Positions 46,690 to 55,206 of a stretch of 55,206 bases of DNA are shown piece by piece (within the stretch, counting starts at the first letter, position 1; each line of letters begins with the position of its first letter). The DNA is taken from assembly GCF_052145335.1 (NCBI RefSeq), contig NZ_JBKQOU010000140.1:1-55206 (forward strand). Direction: 5' to 3'. The notes beneath the pieces were generated by a model. That model did not search any database. It was not told the origin of the DNA and was given only the letters and a program-made list of their open reading frames with translations. The DNA is from Rhodoblastus sp052145335 (GTDB lineage Bacteria; Pseudomonadota; Alphaproteobacteria; Rhizobiales; Beijerinckiaceae). The position numbers were made by a program, and so were the translations under genes.

Positions 46690-48312
46690 ATGATTCGACT
46701 CGAAAACATCAGCAAGCAGAATGGCAATCATCTCCTGTTCATCGAGGCCTCGGCGGCTTTGCAGAAAGGCGAGAAGGTTGGACTCGTCGGCCCCAACGGC
46801 GCCGGCAAGACCACCTTGTTCCGCCTGATCACCGGTCAGGAATCCCCCGACGAGGGCCAGGTTTCCGTCGATCGCGGCGTCACCATCGGCTATTTCAACC
46901 AGGATGTCGGCGAAATGGCCGGCCGCAGCGCCGTGGCCGAGGTGATGGACGGCGCCGGCCCGGTCAGCGTGGTGGCGGCGGAATTGCATGCGTTGGAGAC
47001 CGCCATGGCGGACCCAGATCGCGCCGACGACATGGACGAGATCATCGAGCGCTATGGCGAGGTCCAGGGCCGTTTCGAGGAGCTGGACGGCTATGCGCTG
47101 GAGGGCAGGGCGCGGGAAATCCTTGCGGGATTGAGCTTTTCACAGGAGATGATGGACGGCGATGTCGGCGCCTTGTCGGGCGGCTGGAAGATGCGCGTGG
47201 CGCTGGCCCGCATCCTGATCATGCGCCCCGACGCCATGCTGCTCGACGAGCCGAGCAACCATCTCGATTTGGAAAGCCTGATCTGGCTGGAGGAATTTCT
47301 CAAAAACTACGACGGCGGATTGTTGATGACCTCGCACGACCGCGAATTCATGAACCGCATCGTCGGCAAGATCGTCGAGATCGACGGCGGCGCGCTGTCC
47401 AGCTATTCGGGCGATTACGAATATTATGAGCAGCAGCGCCTGCTCAACGAGAAGCAGCAGCAGGCGCAGTTCGAGCGCCAGCAGGCGATGCTCGCCAAGG
47501 AAATCAAGTTCATCGAACGTTTCAAGGCGCGCGCCTCGCATGCTTCGCAGGTGCAGAGCCGGGTGAAGAAACTGGAGAAGATCGAAAAGGTCGAGCCGCC
47601 CCGCCGCCGTCAGACCATATTGTTCGATTTTCCGCCGGCGCCGCGCTCCGGCGAGGACGTCGTCAGCCTGAAGAACGTCCACAAGAGCTATGGCGCCCGC
47701 CGCATCTACGAGGGCCTGGATTTTCAGGTCCGCCGCAAGGAGCGCTGGTGCGTCATGGGGGTCAATGGCGCCGGCAAGTCGACGCTGTTGAAGCTGGTGG
47801 CTGGCGCGACGCAGGCGGACCGCGGCGCCGTCGCCCTCGGCGGCAGCGTCAAGATGGGATATTTCGCCCAACACGCCATGGAGTTGCTGGAAGGCGAGCG
47901 CACCATATTCGAATCTCTGGAGGATTCGTTTCCACAGGCGGGGCAGGGCTCCTTGCGCTCGCTCGCCGGCTGTTTCGGCTTTTCCGGCGACGATATCGAA
48001 AAGAAATGCCGGGTGCTGTCAGGGGGCGAGAAGGCGCGGCTGGTGATGGCGAAAATGCTCTATGATCCGCCGAATTTCCTGGTGCTCGACGAGCCCACAA
48101 ACCATCTCGACCTCTTGACGAAGGAAATGCTGATCAAGGCTTTGTCGCAGTATGAGGGCGCCATGCTGTTCGTCTCGCATGACCGGCATTTTCTCGCCGC
48201 CTTATCCAATCGGGTGCTGGAGCTGACCGACGAAGGCGTCCACCAATATGGCGGCGGCTACAACGAATATGTCGCGCGCACCGGCCACGAGGCGCCCGGC
48301 CTGCGGAGCTAG
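46690..48312 (+). CDS. ABC-F family ATP-binding protein
   Basis: A 540-residue soluble protein with two ABC ATPase domains. Walker A motifs are GPNGAGKTTL (about residue 35) and GVNGAGKSTL (about 355); signature motifs are LSGGWKMRVALAR and LSGGEKARLVMAK; Walker B motifs are LLDEPSNHLDL and VLDEPTNHLDL. A charged, Gln-rich linker between them (about 250-310) includes the family P-site region. There is no membrane part. ABC-F proteins act on the ribosome or in antibiotic resistance; the sequence fits the housekeeping Uup/YbiT-like group better than dedicated resistance factors. It stands 100 bases after the receiver gene. Confidence 0.93.
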   Translation: MIRLENISKQNGNHLLFIEASAALQKGEKVGLVGPNGAGKTTLFRLITGQESPDEGQVSVDRGVTIGYFNQDVGEMAGRSAVAEVMDGAGPVSVVAAELHALETAMADPDRADDMDEIIERYGEVQGRFEELDGYALEGRAREILAGLSFSQEMMDGDVGALSGGWKMRVALARILIMRPDAMLLDEPSNHLDLESLIWLEEFLKNYDGGLLMTSHDREFMNRIVGKIVEIDGGALSSYSGDYEYYEQQRLLNEKQQQAQFERQQAMLAKEIKFIERFKARASHASQVQSRVKKLEKIEKVEPPRRRQTILFDFPPAPRSGEDVVSLKNVHKSYGARRIYEGLDFQVRRKERWCVMGVNGAGKSTLLKLVAGATQADRGAVALGGSVKMGYFAQHAMELLEGERTIFESLEDSFPQAGQGSLRSLAGCFGFSGDDIEKKCRVLSGGEKARLVMAKMLYDPPNFLVLDEPTNHLDLLTKEMLIKALSQYEGAMLFVSHDRHFLAALSNRVLELTDEGVHQYGGGYNEYVARTGHEAPGLRS

Positions 48313-48339
48313 CCGGACTCCCTACTCGGGCCAAATGGA

Positions 48340-48837
48340 TCAGCCGAGATTCAAGGCGGTCGCGATTTCGGCGATGGTCGCCTTTTCCTTGTCGCTGACC
48401 TGTACGCCGCCGAAGCCGAGAATGCCGCCTTCCGACGCGGCTGCTGCGACCCTTTCGGCGACGTGTTTCAGCCAGCCCTTGAATTCCGGCGCATCCTGCG
48501 GCGCCTTGGCGTCGAGAATCTTGCCGACTTCGGCCAGCGTCGACAGCGCCTGTTGCTTGATTTCTTCCGGCGATTTGGCGGTCAGTTCGGCCTTGACGCC
48601 GTCGCGCGCCATGGTGCGCCCTTCCGACGTGGTCATTTCGTCGGCAAGTTCCTTGACCAAAGCGTTGGCGCCGGGGGCGCTCTTCGCCTCGATCAGGGCG
48701 CGTCCGCTGGCCATGCCCTCCTGCAGCAGGCCCCAGATGCCGCTGGGGTCGGCGACCGTCACCGCCAAGGCGGCGAGCATCGGGCTTCCCATGATCATCT
48801 TCCACTCGTCGGCGGTAAAGTCGGCCTTGGTCGCCAT
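48340..48837 (-). CDS. Conserved hypothetical soluble protein
   Basis: A 165-residue helical protein (MATKADFTADEWKMIMGSPM...). The N terminus around EWKMIMGSPMLAALAVTVADPSGIWGL is distinctive and has been seen in other alphaproteobacterial proteins without known role. It lies convergent to the ABC-F gene and downstream of the YidB-OmpA gene on the same strand. GGGGAGAG precedes the ATG at 48837 and fixes the start. Confidence 0.75.
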   Translation of the reverse strand: MATKADFTADEWKMIMGSPMLAALAVTVADPSGIWGLLQEGMASGRALIEAKSAPGANALVKELADEMTTSEGRTMARDGVKAELTAKSPEEIKQQALSTLAEVGKILDAKAPQDAPEFKGWLKHVAERVAAAASEGGILGFGGVQVSDKEKATIAEIATALNLG

Positions 48838-48876
48838 GGTTCTCTCCCCTATTTCTTTGTCTTTCAAATGTGAATC

Positions 48877-48899
48877 CTGGGAGGGGTCGCCCCTCCCAG
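48877..48899. repeat. Perfect 10-bp hairpin between two minus-strand genes
   Basis: CTGGGAGGGG and CCCCTCCCAG are joined by a 3-base loop, 29 bases past the OmpA-family stop. No T-run follows on the minus strand, while TTTTT lies 10 bases away on the plus side. It is probably a transcript-end hairpin for the OmpA gene or a bidirectional block. Confidence 0.6.
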
Positions 48900-48927
48900 C
48901 GTTGTGTTTTTCGCTGGCCGCTTAAAT

Positions 48928-50331
48928 CTACTTGGCGATGTGATATTCGATGCGGCGGTTGTTGGAGCGGCCGTCTTCGGTGTCGTTGCTGGCGACCGGA
49001 TTGGCTTCGCCATAGCCCTTGGAGACCAGAGTCGAGCCGTCGACGCCGGCGCCGACCAGTGCCTTGCGGATCGAGTCGGCGCGATTCTGCGAAAGGGTCA
49101 CATTGGCGGTCGCGTCGCCGGTATTGTCGGTATAGCCGGCGATCTCGACGACTGTGCCTGGCGGGAGCTGCTTCAGAAGAGCGGCGGCCTGCTGCATCAG
49201 CGGCTCTTCCGAAGCCGGCAGTTCAAAGCCGGAGGTTGGGAAGACAATGACCGACATGTTCAGGACGTCGAGCAGTTCCTTGGGGTTGAAGCCGGACTTC
49301 AGCGAGGCGAGGGCTGCGGCCACCTTGGCGTTGGCGGCGGCGGCTTCGGAGGCCTTGTCGCCGAGCAAGCCAAACGACCAGCCGCCGCCGAACAGGTTCT
49401 TCAGATAGCTCATGATTTCGTTGATGTCGTTTTGGGCAATGCCGCCGAGGTTGAGCGAATTGCCGCTGAACGACGCCTTCAGGCCCGGATGCTTGAAGTG
49501 ATCGAGCGCCGGGCCAAGGTTGGTCGTCCATGAGGCGGCCATGCGGTTCGCGTCGACGGCGATTTCGCCGACGATCTTGTCCGCGCCGAAGGCCGATTTC
49601 AGCTGGTCGAGGATCGACGAGCGGGTGGCCTCGTCATGCACGGAGCCGGAATAATGGATCACGCCGTTATCGTTGCTGAGCGAGAGCTGAGCCGGCAGCG
49701 TCGGAGCCGGAACCACCGGCGCGGGCTTCATCGCGGCCATGGGTGCGGGCGCCGGCGTGGCGACAGGCGCGGGCGCGACGTTCACGACCTTTTGCTCGGG
49801 AGCGGGCTGGTTCATGAGAAAGGCGGCTAGCGCCAGGATGCCGGCGGAGAGAAGCGCCGGCCAAAGCCAGGGATTGCCGCTTTTCGTCGTCTCGTGGCTC
49901 GCTTCCGCGTGGTGGGGGACCGGCTGCGCAGCGACGGGCGCGGCGGAGAGGAAGCCACTGACGGCGGTGGGCAGGGTAGCCGGGATTACGCCGCCGGGCG
50001 TCAGCAGGCCGACGAGTTTCGGCACGACATAGGCGAGGGCGGGGGTGACGATAGAGGAGCTGAGGCCCAGCTTGCTGGCGAGGCCGCCCAGCAGCGAGGA
50101 CCCGAGCGCGCCCTCGATCAGTTGCGTCGGCAGGGCCGCGGCGGCGGGGTTGCCGAGCCACGAGGCGATTTCCGAACCGAGACCGACGGATTTCAGCTTT
50201 TCGAGAAAGCCGGTCAGGCCTCTCGGCTGCTCCACAATGAGATTGAGGACTTCGCGCACCAGGGGGGCGGCGTTCGAGCCAAGTCCGAAGCGGGTGGCGA
50301 TATCGTTGATCAGCGCGTCGAAGAGAGCCAT
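48928..50331 (-). CDS. YidB-like/OmpA-domain inner-membrane protein
   Basis: A 467-residue protein. The N-terminal domain (about 1-115) looks like the YidB/DUF937 type (FGLGSNAAPLVREVLNLI; VEGALG-like SLLGGLASKLGLS). A single membrane segment (WLWPALLSAGILALAAFLM, about 155-172) is followed by a Pro/Ala linker, a BON-like segment (about 215-345, NDNGVIHYSGSVHDEA), and an OmpA peptidoglycan-binding domain at the C terminus (VEIAGYTDNTGDATAN, LSQNRADSIRKALV, NRRIEYHI). It would tie peptidoglycan to a cytoplasmic YidB domain through the inner membrane. The role is unknown. Confidence 0.88.
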   Translation of the reverse strand: MALFDALINDIATRFGLGSNAAPLVREVLNLIVEQPRGLTGFLEKLKSVGLGSEIASWLGNPAAAALPTQLIEGALGSSLLGGLASKLGLSSSIVTPALAYVVPKLVGLLTPGGVIPATLPTAVSGFLSAAPVAAQPVPHHAEASHETTKSGNPWLWPALLSAGILALAAFLMNQPAPEQKVVNVAPAPVATPAPAPMAAMKPAPVVPAPTLPAQLSLSNDNGVIHYSGSVHDEATRSSILDQLKSAFGADKIVGEIAVDANRMAASWTTNLGPALDHFKHPGLKASFSGNSLNLGGIAQNDINEIMSYLKNLFGGGWSFGLLGDKASEAAAANAKVAAALASLKSGFNPKELLDVLNMSVIVFPTSGFELPASEEPLMQQAAALLKQLPPGTVVEIAGYTDNTGDATANVTLSQNRADSIRKALVGAGVDGSTLVSKGYGEANPVASNDTEDGRSNNRRIEYHIAK

Positions 50332-50845
50332 TTTTTTCTCCTGGGATGTAGTCTTGTCTTGAATTGTGGGAAGTTTGTTGGCCGTTGGACCATTCCGGAC
50401 CGACGGTGTCTTTCGTGCCGAAAGGTCTGGTGTGTCGAAGCAAAATCCGATTGGCCCTAGGGGCGGCGGCGATTTAAAAAAAGTCCTTTTCCGGCGGTCT
50501 CCCCCCGGACTCTGAATCTCTTTGCCGCCATTGCAGTTGGACGGGAGTAATTAAAAAGCTTATCGCCCTAGCTAAGCCTTACTCTATGAAACTTTCAAGA
50601 CAGAAATCTTCACAAAATCTCGATGGAAAGATTTCCGCGCTGCAACATAAAACAACGCGAAGCTTGTTGCTGATTCAGGCAAAAAACGATGGTCCGATCC
50701 TCGTCGCTCGGCCGGAACCCGGTCTCGCGGCCGCGGCTGTCATTTCGATGTCGCCGGCCATTGTCATTTCATGCGCCGAGCCGCAAATAGCTTTAAGGTG
50801 TGCGCCGGATTGTTTGAGCGAAATCGAAAGCTGAGGAATCGCATC

Positions 50846-51142
50846 ATGACCGAAGAATCGAACAAAATGCCCAGGATCCCCACGCCCCCCTTGTCTCAGA
50901 TCGGCAGCGCAACGGCGCCGTTTGTTTATTTCGAAGGCGCTCCGACCTTCGGTTTCGATGGCGCGATCGGAAACATCACGCTGGAAGCGCTCACCCACGT
51001 CGCCACGGAGGATCGGATCGTGTCGGAGCGCCGGGTCGTGGCGCATCTGCGGATGAGCGCGAAGGGGCTGGCCAGTCTCAAACAGGCGATCGAATCAATC
51101 GAATTGATGGCGAATCCCTCGCGCGGCGAATCGATCAACTGA
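50846..51142 (+). CDS. Hypothetical protein
   Basis: A 98-residue soluble protein (MTEESNKMPRIPTPPLSQIG...). GAGGAA lies 7 bases before the ATG. The middle (FVYFEGAPTFGFDGAIGNITLEALTH) is beta-like and the end helical (AKGLASLKQAIESIEL). I recognise no family. The 514 bases upstream (50332-50845) hold no supported gene; 50520-50660 is AT-rich and may hold the promoters. Confidence 0.65.
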   Translation: MTEESNKMPRIPTPPLSQIGSATAPFVYFEGAPTFGFDGAIGNITLEALTHVATEDRIVSERRVVAHLRMSAKGLASLKQAIESIELMANPSRGESIN

Positions 51143-51194
51143 ACGCCACGTCTTTGCGGTGGATGAACTGAGATCACGCCGTGATCGGGGAAGA

Positions 51195-51800
51195 ATGTTC
51201 TACGAGCCAGCTTCGCGCGACCGGAAACTCCTGCCCCACGACCCGTTCAAGGCTTTGGTCGCGCCGCGCCCGATCGGCTGGATTTCGACAATGAGCCGCG
51301 CCGGCGAGATTAATCTGGCGCCATACAGTTTCTTCAACGCCTTTTCTGGCGCGCCGCCGCTGATCGGCTTTTCCAGCGAGGGAGCGAAGGATTCCGCGAC
51401 TTTCGCTGCGGACTCCGGCGAATTCGTCTGGAACATGGCGACATTTGAATTGCGGGAGGCGATGAACGCCAGTTCAGCCTCCCGCCCGCGCGGGGAAAAC
51501 GAATTCCTCTTCGCCGGGCTCGAGATGGCGCCCTGCCGGATCGTCAAGGCGCCGCGCGTCGCCGCCAGCCCCTGCGGCCTCGAATGCCGGGTGACCGAGA
51601 TTTTTCGGCTGAAAAACCTCGAAGGCGAGGCTGTCGGCAATATCCTGACCCTGGGGCAGGTGGTCGGGGTTCATCTCGACGAGAGATACGTCAAGGACGG
51701 CCGCTTCGATCTGGCCGCCGCCAAAACCATCGTGCGCTGCGGGTACGCGGCGGATTACGCGGTGGTGGACGCGATCTTCCAGATGGACCGGCCGCAATAG
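51195..51800 (+). CDS. Flavin reductase-like (FMN-binding split barrel) protein
   Basis: A 201-residue protein of the flavin reductase-like group: KALVAPRPIGWISTMSRAGEINLAPYSFFNAFSGAPP is the family start, with FMN-contact residues in NLAPYS and a later FVWNMATFELREAMN. It likely binds FMN and reduces flavin or another small substrate; exact activity is not visible. GGGGAAG precedes the ATG. It lies convergent to the ParB-like gene on the other strand. Confidence 0.88.
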   Translation: MFYEPASRDRKLLPHDPFKALVAPRPIGWISTMSRAGEINLAPYSFFNAFSGAPPLIGFSSEGAKDSATFAADSGEFVWNMATFELREAMNASSASRPRGENEFLFAGLEMAPCRIVKAPRVAASPCGLECRVTEIFRLKNLEGEAVGNILTLGQVVGVHLDERYVKDGRFDLAAAKTIVRCGYAADYAVVDAIFQMDRPQ

Positions 51801-51813
51801 GGCGCAAACGACT

Positions 51814-52434
51814 CTAGTCGGAGACTGGCCCGCACCAGCCGGGGAGGTAATTGGCGTCGACGCTCTTGGCCAGTCTCAGCGCTTCTCCCGTCGCCGCGGT
51901 GAAGTCGGCGTCGATCAGTTTGCGCTTGATGCGCCGGCGCAGGAAATCCGCCCACAAAAATTCGCTGAACGGGACAGTGTCCTTGGCGTAGCCGCCAAGC
52001 CGGCGCAACTCTCCAGCGATCGAGCGATAGGGATCGTCGACCAGCTTGTCGACGGATTTCGGAATGGCGTCATAGGGGCGACGCTTTCCCTTCTCGTCGA
52101 ATGGATAAATCCAGCTGCGATTGTCCAGGAAAAACCAGAAACTGTCGGGCTCGACATCGCTCAGATCAGCGACGACATTCGTCAAGATAAATTCCACCCC
52201 CTCTTCGTGCAAAGCGCGGCACAAATGGTGATGGTCGGTCACATAATGGCGCTGCTTTGGCCCGAGGATAACGGGGATCATATGTTCGCCAAGAAATTCA
52301 GCGCCCTTTGCTGTTTTCTTTTCGCGCCAATGCCGGCGCTTCTCATCGACCTCGCGCATTCCCACTGTGATCTGGGTCGGGCGCAAGTCGGCGATTGAGA
52401 CGGGCTTGATTCTGGGGTCGCGCACCGTGGTCAT
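51814..52434 (-). CDS. ParB-like (ParBc_2) family protein
   Basis: A 206-residue protein of the ParBc_2 type: VGMREVDEKRRHWREK, then the VTDHHHLCRALHEEGVEFI core with a His cluster, and DLSDVEPDSFWFFLDNRSW. This is not the plasmid-partition ParB; the family is a putative nuclease or nucleotide-binding fold of unknown role, often encoded alone. The His-rich motif could bind metal. Confidence 0.85.
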   Translation of the reverse strand: MTTVRDPRIKPVSIADLRPTQITVGMREVDEKRRHWREKKTAKGAEFLGEHMIPVILGPKQRHYVTDHHHLCRALHEEGVEFILTNVVADLSDVEPDSFWFFLDNRSWIYPFDEKGKRRPYDAIPKSVDKLVDDPYRSIAGELRRLGGYAKDTVPFSEFLWADFLRRRIKRKLIDADFTAATGEALRLAKSVDANYLPGWCGPVSD

Positions 52435-52518
52435 CGATTTCTCCCTTTGGCGTTGGTCCAGCGGAACAACAGGTCTTGGTTGTCAACGCCATCGAACGGG
52501 GAAGGTTACGAAGGAAAA

Positions 52519-52716
52519 TTATCTCAGAAACCAACGGACGCTCAAAGCCAGGGCGAGAACGAGGCCGAGCGCCAGGCAGGCCACGGCGGCGCGGCGCAGC
52601 CATACCTGGCTGGTCGGCGACCCTCGTCCAAAAACGCCCGGCGCGAGATAGAACAACAGGGCCATTAGGGCCAGTACGCGCATCAGGTTGTCGATATTGG
52701 AGGGCATGGGCGTCAT
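52519..52716 (-). CDS. Small two-helix membrane protein
   Basis: A 65-residue protein with two hydrophobic segments (LMRVLALMALLFYLAPGVF and AAVACLALGLVLALALSV) joined by an Arg-containing loop (GRGSPTSQVWLRR), ending VRWFLR. I recognise no family. ATG at 52707 is an alternative start. Confidence 0.55.
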   Translation of the reverse strand: MTPMPSNIDNLMRVLALMALLFYLAPGVFGRGSPTSQVWLRRAAVACLALGLVLALALSVRWFLR

Positions 52717-52857
52717 CCCGGCGGCTAAAGCTCAGGAAACCAGCGTGAAGCCGCTTTGTCCATGGCGCGAACTTCGGCATTGCAAGGCAAGGCGGCCGGT
52801 CCTTTCGCTTCGCGTCCGTCTTGCCAAGCGCCGCGGCGCTTGGCATAACGTGGCCAC

Positions 52858-52931
52858 GCGGGTGTAGCTCAATGGTAGAGCAGCAGCCTTCCAAGCTGAA
52901 TACGAGGGTTCGATTCCCTTCACCCGCTCCA
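52858..52931 (+). tRNA. tRNA-Gly (TCC)
   Basis: The acceptor stem GCGGGTG pairs with CACCCGC. The D-arm AGCTCAATGGTAGAGC, anticodon loop CTTCCAA (anticodon TCC), and T-arm GAGGGTTCGATTCCCTT are all normal. The discriminator T and an encoded CCA end it. Confidence 0.96.
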
Positions 52932-53091
52932 AATATATCCTATTGGTTTCAAATATTTTGCGGCGGCGGCGCCAGCGAGCTGTCAATAGTTAGCGATGTT
53001 TTGTCGCCACCATGTCGCCACGGTCTGTGATTGCAAGTTTAAGTGAGCTCGGCGCTGAGTTCGGCGATCCGATCGTTTCAGTCGCACTACC

Positions 53092-53143
53092 GTCTAAACT
53101 TTTAATCAGAGGGTCATGGGTTCGAGTCCCATCGCACTCACCA
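53092..53143 (+). pseudogene. 3' half of a lysine-type tRNA
   Basis: CTTTTAA (anticodon TTT position), a perfect T-arm ATGGGTTCGAGTCCCAT and acceptor-3' CGCACTCACCA are present. The 5' half is absent, and the anticodon stem no longer pairs well. This is what remains when an element integrates at a tRNA 3' end or when a duplication is trimmed. The stretch 52932-53513 otherwise shows no supported gene. Confidence 0.7.
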
Positions 53144-53513
53144 ATAAAATCAATAGCTTGGATGAAATAGTTGACGCTGATTTATAACGCGGCGGCCCAG
53201 CGGTAAGCATTCGGTAAGCAGTTTTCGGAAATCATCGGTAAGCGCCGACTCGGTAGCTGCGATCTCGACTTCGGCCGCACCCATGCCAGCGAATATTCCA
53301 GTCACAGCACCGACCATCGCCGCAATGAAGGCAGGGCTTGAGGGGCGTCTGTCCCGTCTGCCGCGCTTGCCAGCACTCCGGGGCTGTGCCGTTCGATGCG
53401 ATCCGCTTGCCCGACGAAACCCTGTTCCCTGATATTGGCCGCGCTCGTCGGTTTCGCTGCTCGGTCTGCGGGGTGCGTGACTCTGTTCGATTTGACGTGG
53501 ACGGGGCTTTTCA

Positions 53514-53696
53514 ATGAAGCGCGACATGGACCTAATTCGAGCCCTGCTTTTGAAATTGGAGGCGCTGCCGATTGGTCCCGGCCGTTTCGTGGGCATTTTT
53601 CCATCCGAACCTGAATTGGCAGTCGAGGGATATTCACCTGACGACATTTCGCATCATTTACGCATGCTCTTTTATGGCTTGCCTCAAACTAGATAA
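53514..53696 (+). pseudogene. Truncated DUF2513 protein
   Basis: A 60-residue ORF whose start MKRDMDLIRALLLKLEALP and later EGYSPDDISHHLRML match the first half of DUF2513 phage-associated proteins, normally about 110-130 residues. It stops at QTR, before the second half. It is likely a fragment left by the same element as the tRNA half. Confidence 0.6.
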
Positions 53697-53782
53697 GAGT
53701 TTAAATAGGCTCCATCGGCGTATTTCTTGATTGTGGAGCATTATCGTTGCCAACTTAGCGCCGCACAAAAGAGCGCTTGAGA

Positions 53783-55206
53783 ATGGATATTAAAGTAAAA
53801 AATAGCACTGAACCTAATGTTAGGAAGGCTATTTCTTTTTTTTGTGCTATATCGCGCTATTTTAGTTATGCGCTTTCGCCGCAACGGGTTAGTGTTCTGC
53901 TTTTTATTGTCACTATCGGATTTTCAGCTTACTATCTCAGGATGGCGCTGGGCCAGCCGATACTGGAATCCTTTGGTTTCCGGCAAACCCAGACAGCCAT
54001 AACAACCTATTATTTTATCAAGGATGGTTTGCGGCTAGCTTATTGGACGCCGGTAGTCGGGCAGGGCTGGAGTATTCCTTTTGAATTTCCAATTTACCAA
54101 GCCATTGTTGCTGCTGCAGTCAAGCTTACACACGCTCCTTTGGAGGCCGCTGGCCGCATAGTGAGCTGGCTTTTCATGCTCCTGTGTTGCTGGCCGTTGT
54201 ATCTCACCCTGCGACAGATCGGCGCCAGCGTGGCGACCCGGTTTTTTTGCTTGGCGCTGGTGATGGGCTCACCGGAATATGTTTTCTGGTCCAGCACGTT
54301 CATGATCGAGACGACGGCCCTGTTCTTCACCCTGTTTTTTATCTTCTATGCGACGCGAATTTATCAGAAACAGGGTTCCTTTTATGATTACGGGCTCGCA
54401 GCCCTGTTCCTAGCGCTCGGATTATTGCAAAAGTCGACGACCGCTTTGCCCGTCGCCGCCATGTTTTCGCTGGCGATTGCCTTGCGCCATCTCCGGCCTG
54501 CCGTCATGCGGCGAGAATGGCGCCACGTCGCGGCCGCAGCCGCCGTGGTCCTGTTTGGCGTTGCCCTCCTGATCACGTGGACGGCCTATTCCGATTTTAT
54601 AAAAAACCAGAACCCGATAGGAGCCTCGCTGACGTCGTCGAGCCTGACGAACTGGAATTTCGGTACGGTCGAGCAGCGTCTGTCCTCGAAACTCTGGATC
54701 GAAGTGCTGTTCGATCGCGTGTTTCGGGGCAGCGTTTTTGGCGCCGCAGGACTTGCGGCGATCATAGCGGGCCTGATGGTGGCGCGCGACGCGGCGCGGC
54801 GCTGGACGATCGCTCTGGCGACATTGACCGGCCTCCTTCAGTTTTTTGTGTTCACCAATCTGCACATCGTGCACGAATATTACCAGGTATCCGCCACCGT
54901 CTTTTTTCTGATCGCCGTTGGCCTCAGCGTCGGAACGATGGCGGAGGAACTGTTTCCGGAACGGAATTCCTTGTACGCCATGCTCGCGACCTGGCTCATT
55001 GTTGCGAATTTCGTCGGCTTCGAGGGTCTGTACGGGCCGATCCGGCGCTGGGCAATTTCGGCCGAAAACAATTCCATGTTGAAAATCGCTGAATTCATCA
55101 AGGCGCATACGGCTGAAGACGATACAGTCATATGGTACGGCTTCGACTGGTCGAGTGAAGTCGCCTTCTATTCGCAGCGCAAGTCACTGACCGTCCCGGC
55201 GTGGCC
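53783..55206 (+). CDS. Glycosyltransferase-39-like polytopic membrane protein (3' end outside window)
   Basis: The frame is open from ATG 53783 to the window end (474 codons). At least nine membrane segments are predicted. The N-terminal periplasmic loop ESFGFRQTQTAITTYYFIKDG fits the GT39/ArnT-like fold of lipid-linked sugar transferases, with FRQTQTA as a family landmark. The first 40 codons and the 80 bases before them are unusually AT-rich for this window, which hints at transfer or an AT-rich promoter. The sugar and acceptor cannot be told. A role in surface glycans would suit the family. Confidence 0.8.
   Translation, partial: MDIKVKNSTEPNVRKAISFFCAISRYFSYALSPQRVSVLLFIVTIGFSAYYLRMALGQPILESFGFRQTQTAITTYYFIKDGLRLAYWTPVVGQGWSIPFEFPIYQAIVAAAVKLTHAPLEAAGRIVSWLFMLLCCWPLYLTLRQIGASVATRFFCLALVMGSPEYVFWSSTFMIETTALFFTLFFIFYATRIYQKQGSFYDYGLAALFLALGLLQKSTTALPVAAMFSLAIALRHLRPAVMRREWRHVAAAAAVVLFGVALLITWTAYSDFIKNQNPIGASLTSSSLTNWNFGTVEQRLSSKLWIEVLFDRVFRGSVFGAAGLAAIIAGLMVARDAARRWTIALATLTGLLQFFVFTNLHIVHEYYQVSATVFFLIAVGLSVGTMAEELFPERNSLYAMLATWLIVANFVGFEGLYGPIRRWAISAENNSMLKIAEFIKAHTAEDDTVIWYGFDWSSEVAFYSQRKSLTVPAW

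Noticed and set aside
50586..50834. Possible 82-residue protein upstream of the hypothetical gene at 50846
   Set aside because: It has no convincing ribosome site and random-looking composition, and the region reads more like an AT-rich promoter area.

Overview
The window looks like a chromosomal stretch of a high-GC alphaproteobacterium, probably of the order Hyphomicrobiales. The grounds are codon use, the gltBD pair, a PEP-CTERM protein, DUF1236, DUF3309, DUF1003 and CsbD stress genes, FixJ-type regulators, and a mobile module with DUF3489, DUF2924 and a serine recombinase. No ribosomal RNA is present, so genus cannot be settled from the sequence alone.

Layout. 1-5.5 kb: glutamate synthase genes gltB (5' end outside the window) and gltD, closed by a terminator. 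5.5-12.1 kb: a PEP-CTERM surface protein, a decayed alpha/beta hydrolase, then an intact hydrolase, an AI-2E family permease, and a tight patatin/GntP-family permease pair. 12.1-13.3 kb has no convincing gene but holds inverted repeats. 13.3-15.1 kb: five small minus-strand genes, mostly secreted or membrane proteins rich in Gly or His. 15.4-19.7 kb: one very large minus-strand gene fusing CheB, CheR, PAS, histidine kinase, two receivers and a FixJ/LuxR-type DNA-binding domain. 19.9-30.4 kb: a plus-strand run of stress and envelope genes (receiver protein, secreted proteins, proton-pumping P-type ATPase, DUF3309, AI-2E, DUF1003, His-rich protein, transglutaminase-like, CsbD, extensin-like).

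The most interesting observation is a repeated promoter-like element, consensus GAGTANNTTCCGANNCTG, found only between 14.4 and 28.9 kb. It lies upstream of most of the small stress genes, and in six copies a TA-rich -10-like hexamer starts 33-35 bases from the first T of TTCCGA. It resembles published FixJ-type boxes, and the fusion protein in the middle of the cluster ends in a FixJ-type receiver plus HTH. I infer a local regulon run by that protein.

30.4-40.0 kb is mobile DNA: an intact IS1182-family element, a phage or integrative-element module (ParB-methyltransferase, DUF5681, DUF3489, DUF2924, serine recombinase), an inverted remnant of the same IS type that closes an 8.1-kb composite-like unit, and an IS110-family element. 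41.2-46.6 kb: peroxiredoxin, a periplasmic HAD phosphatase, an arylsulfatase tail remnant, and two divergent histidine-kinase/receiver pairs that look like a mirror duplication. One of these kinases has an ethylene-receptor-like membrane domain with all the key ligand-site residues. 46.7-52.7 kb: ABC-F ATPase, conserved hypothetical genes, a YidB-OmpA fusion, a flavin reductase-like protein and a ParB-like protein. 52.8-55.2 kb: tRNA-Gly(TCC), a decayed 3' half of a lysine-type tRNA, a truncated DUF2513 gene, and a glycosyltransferase-39-like membrane protein that runs off the end.
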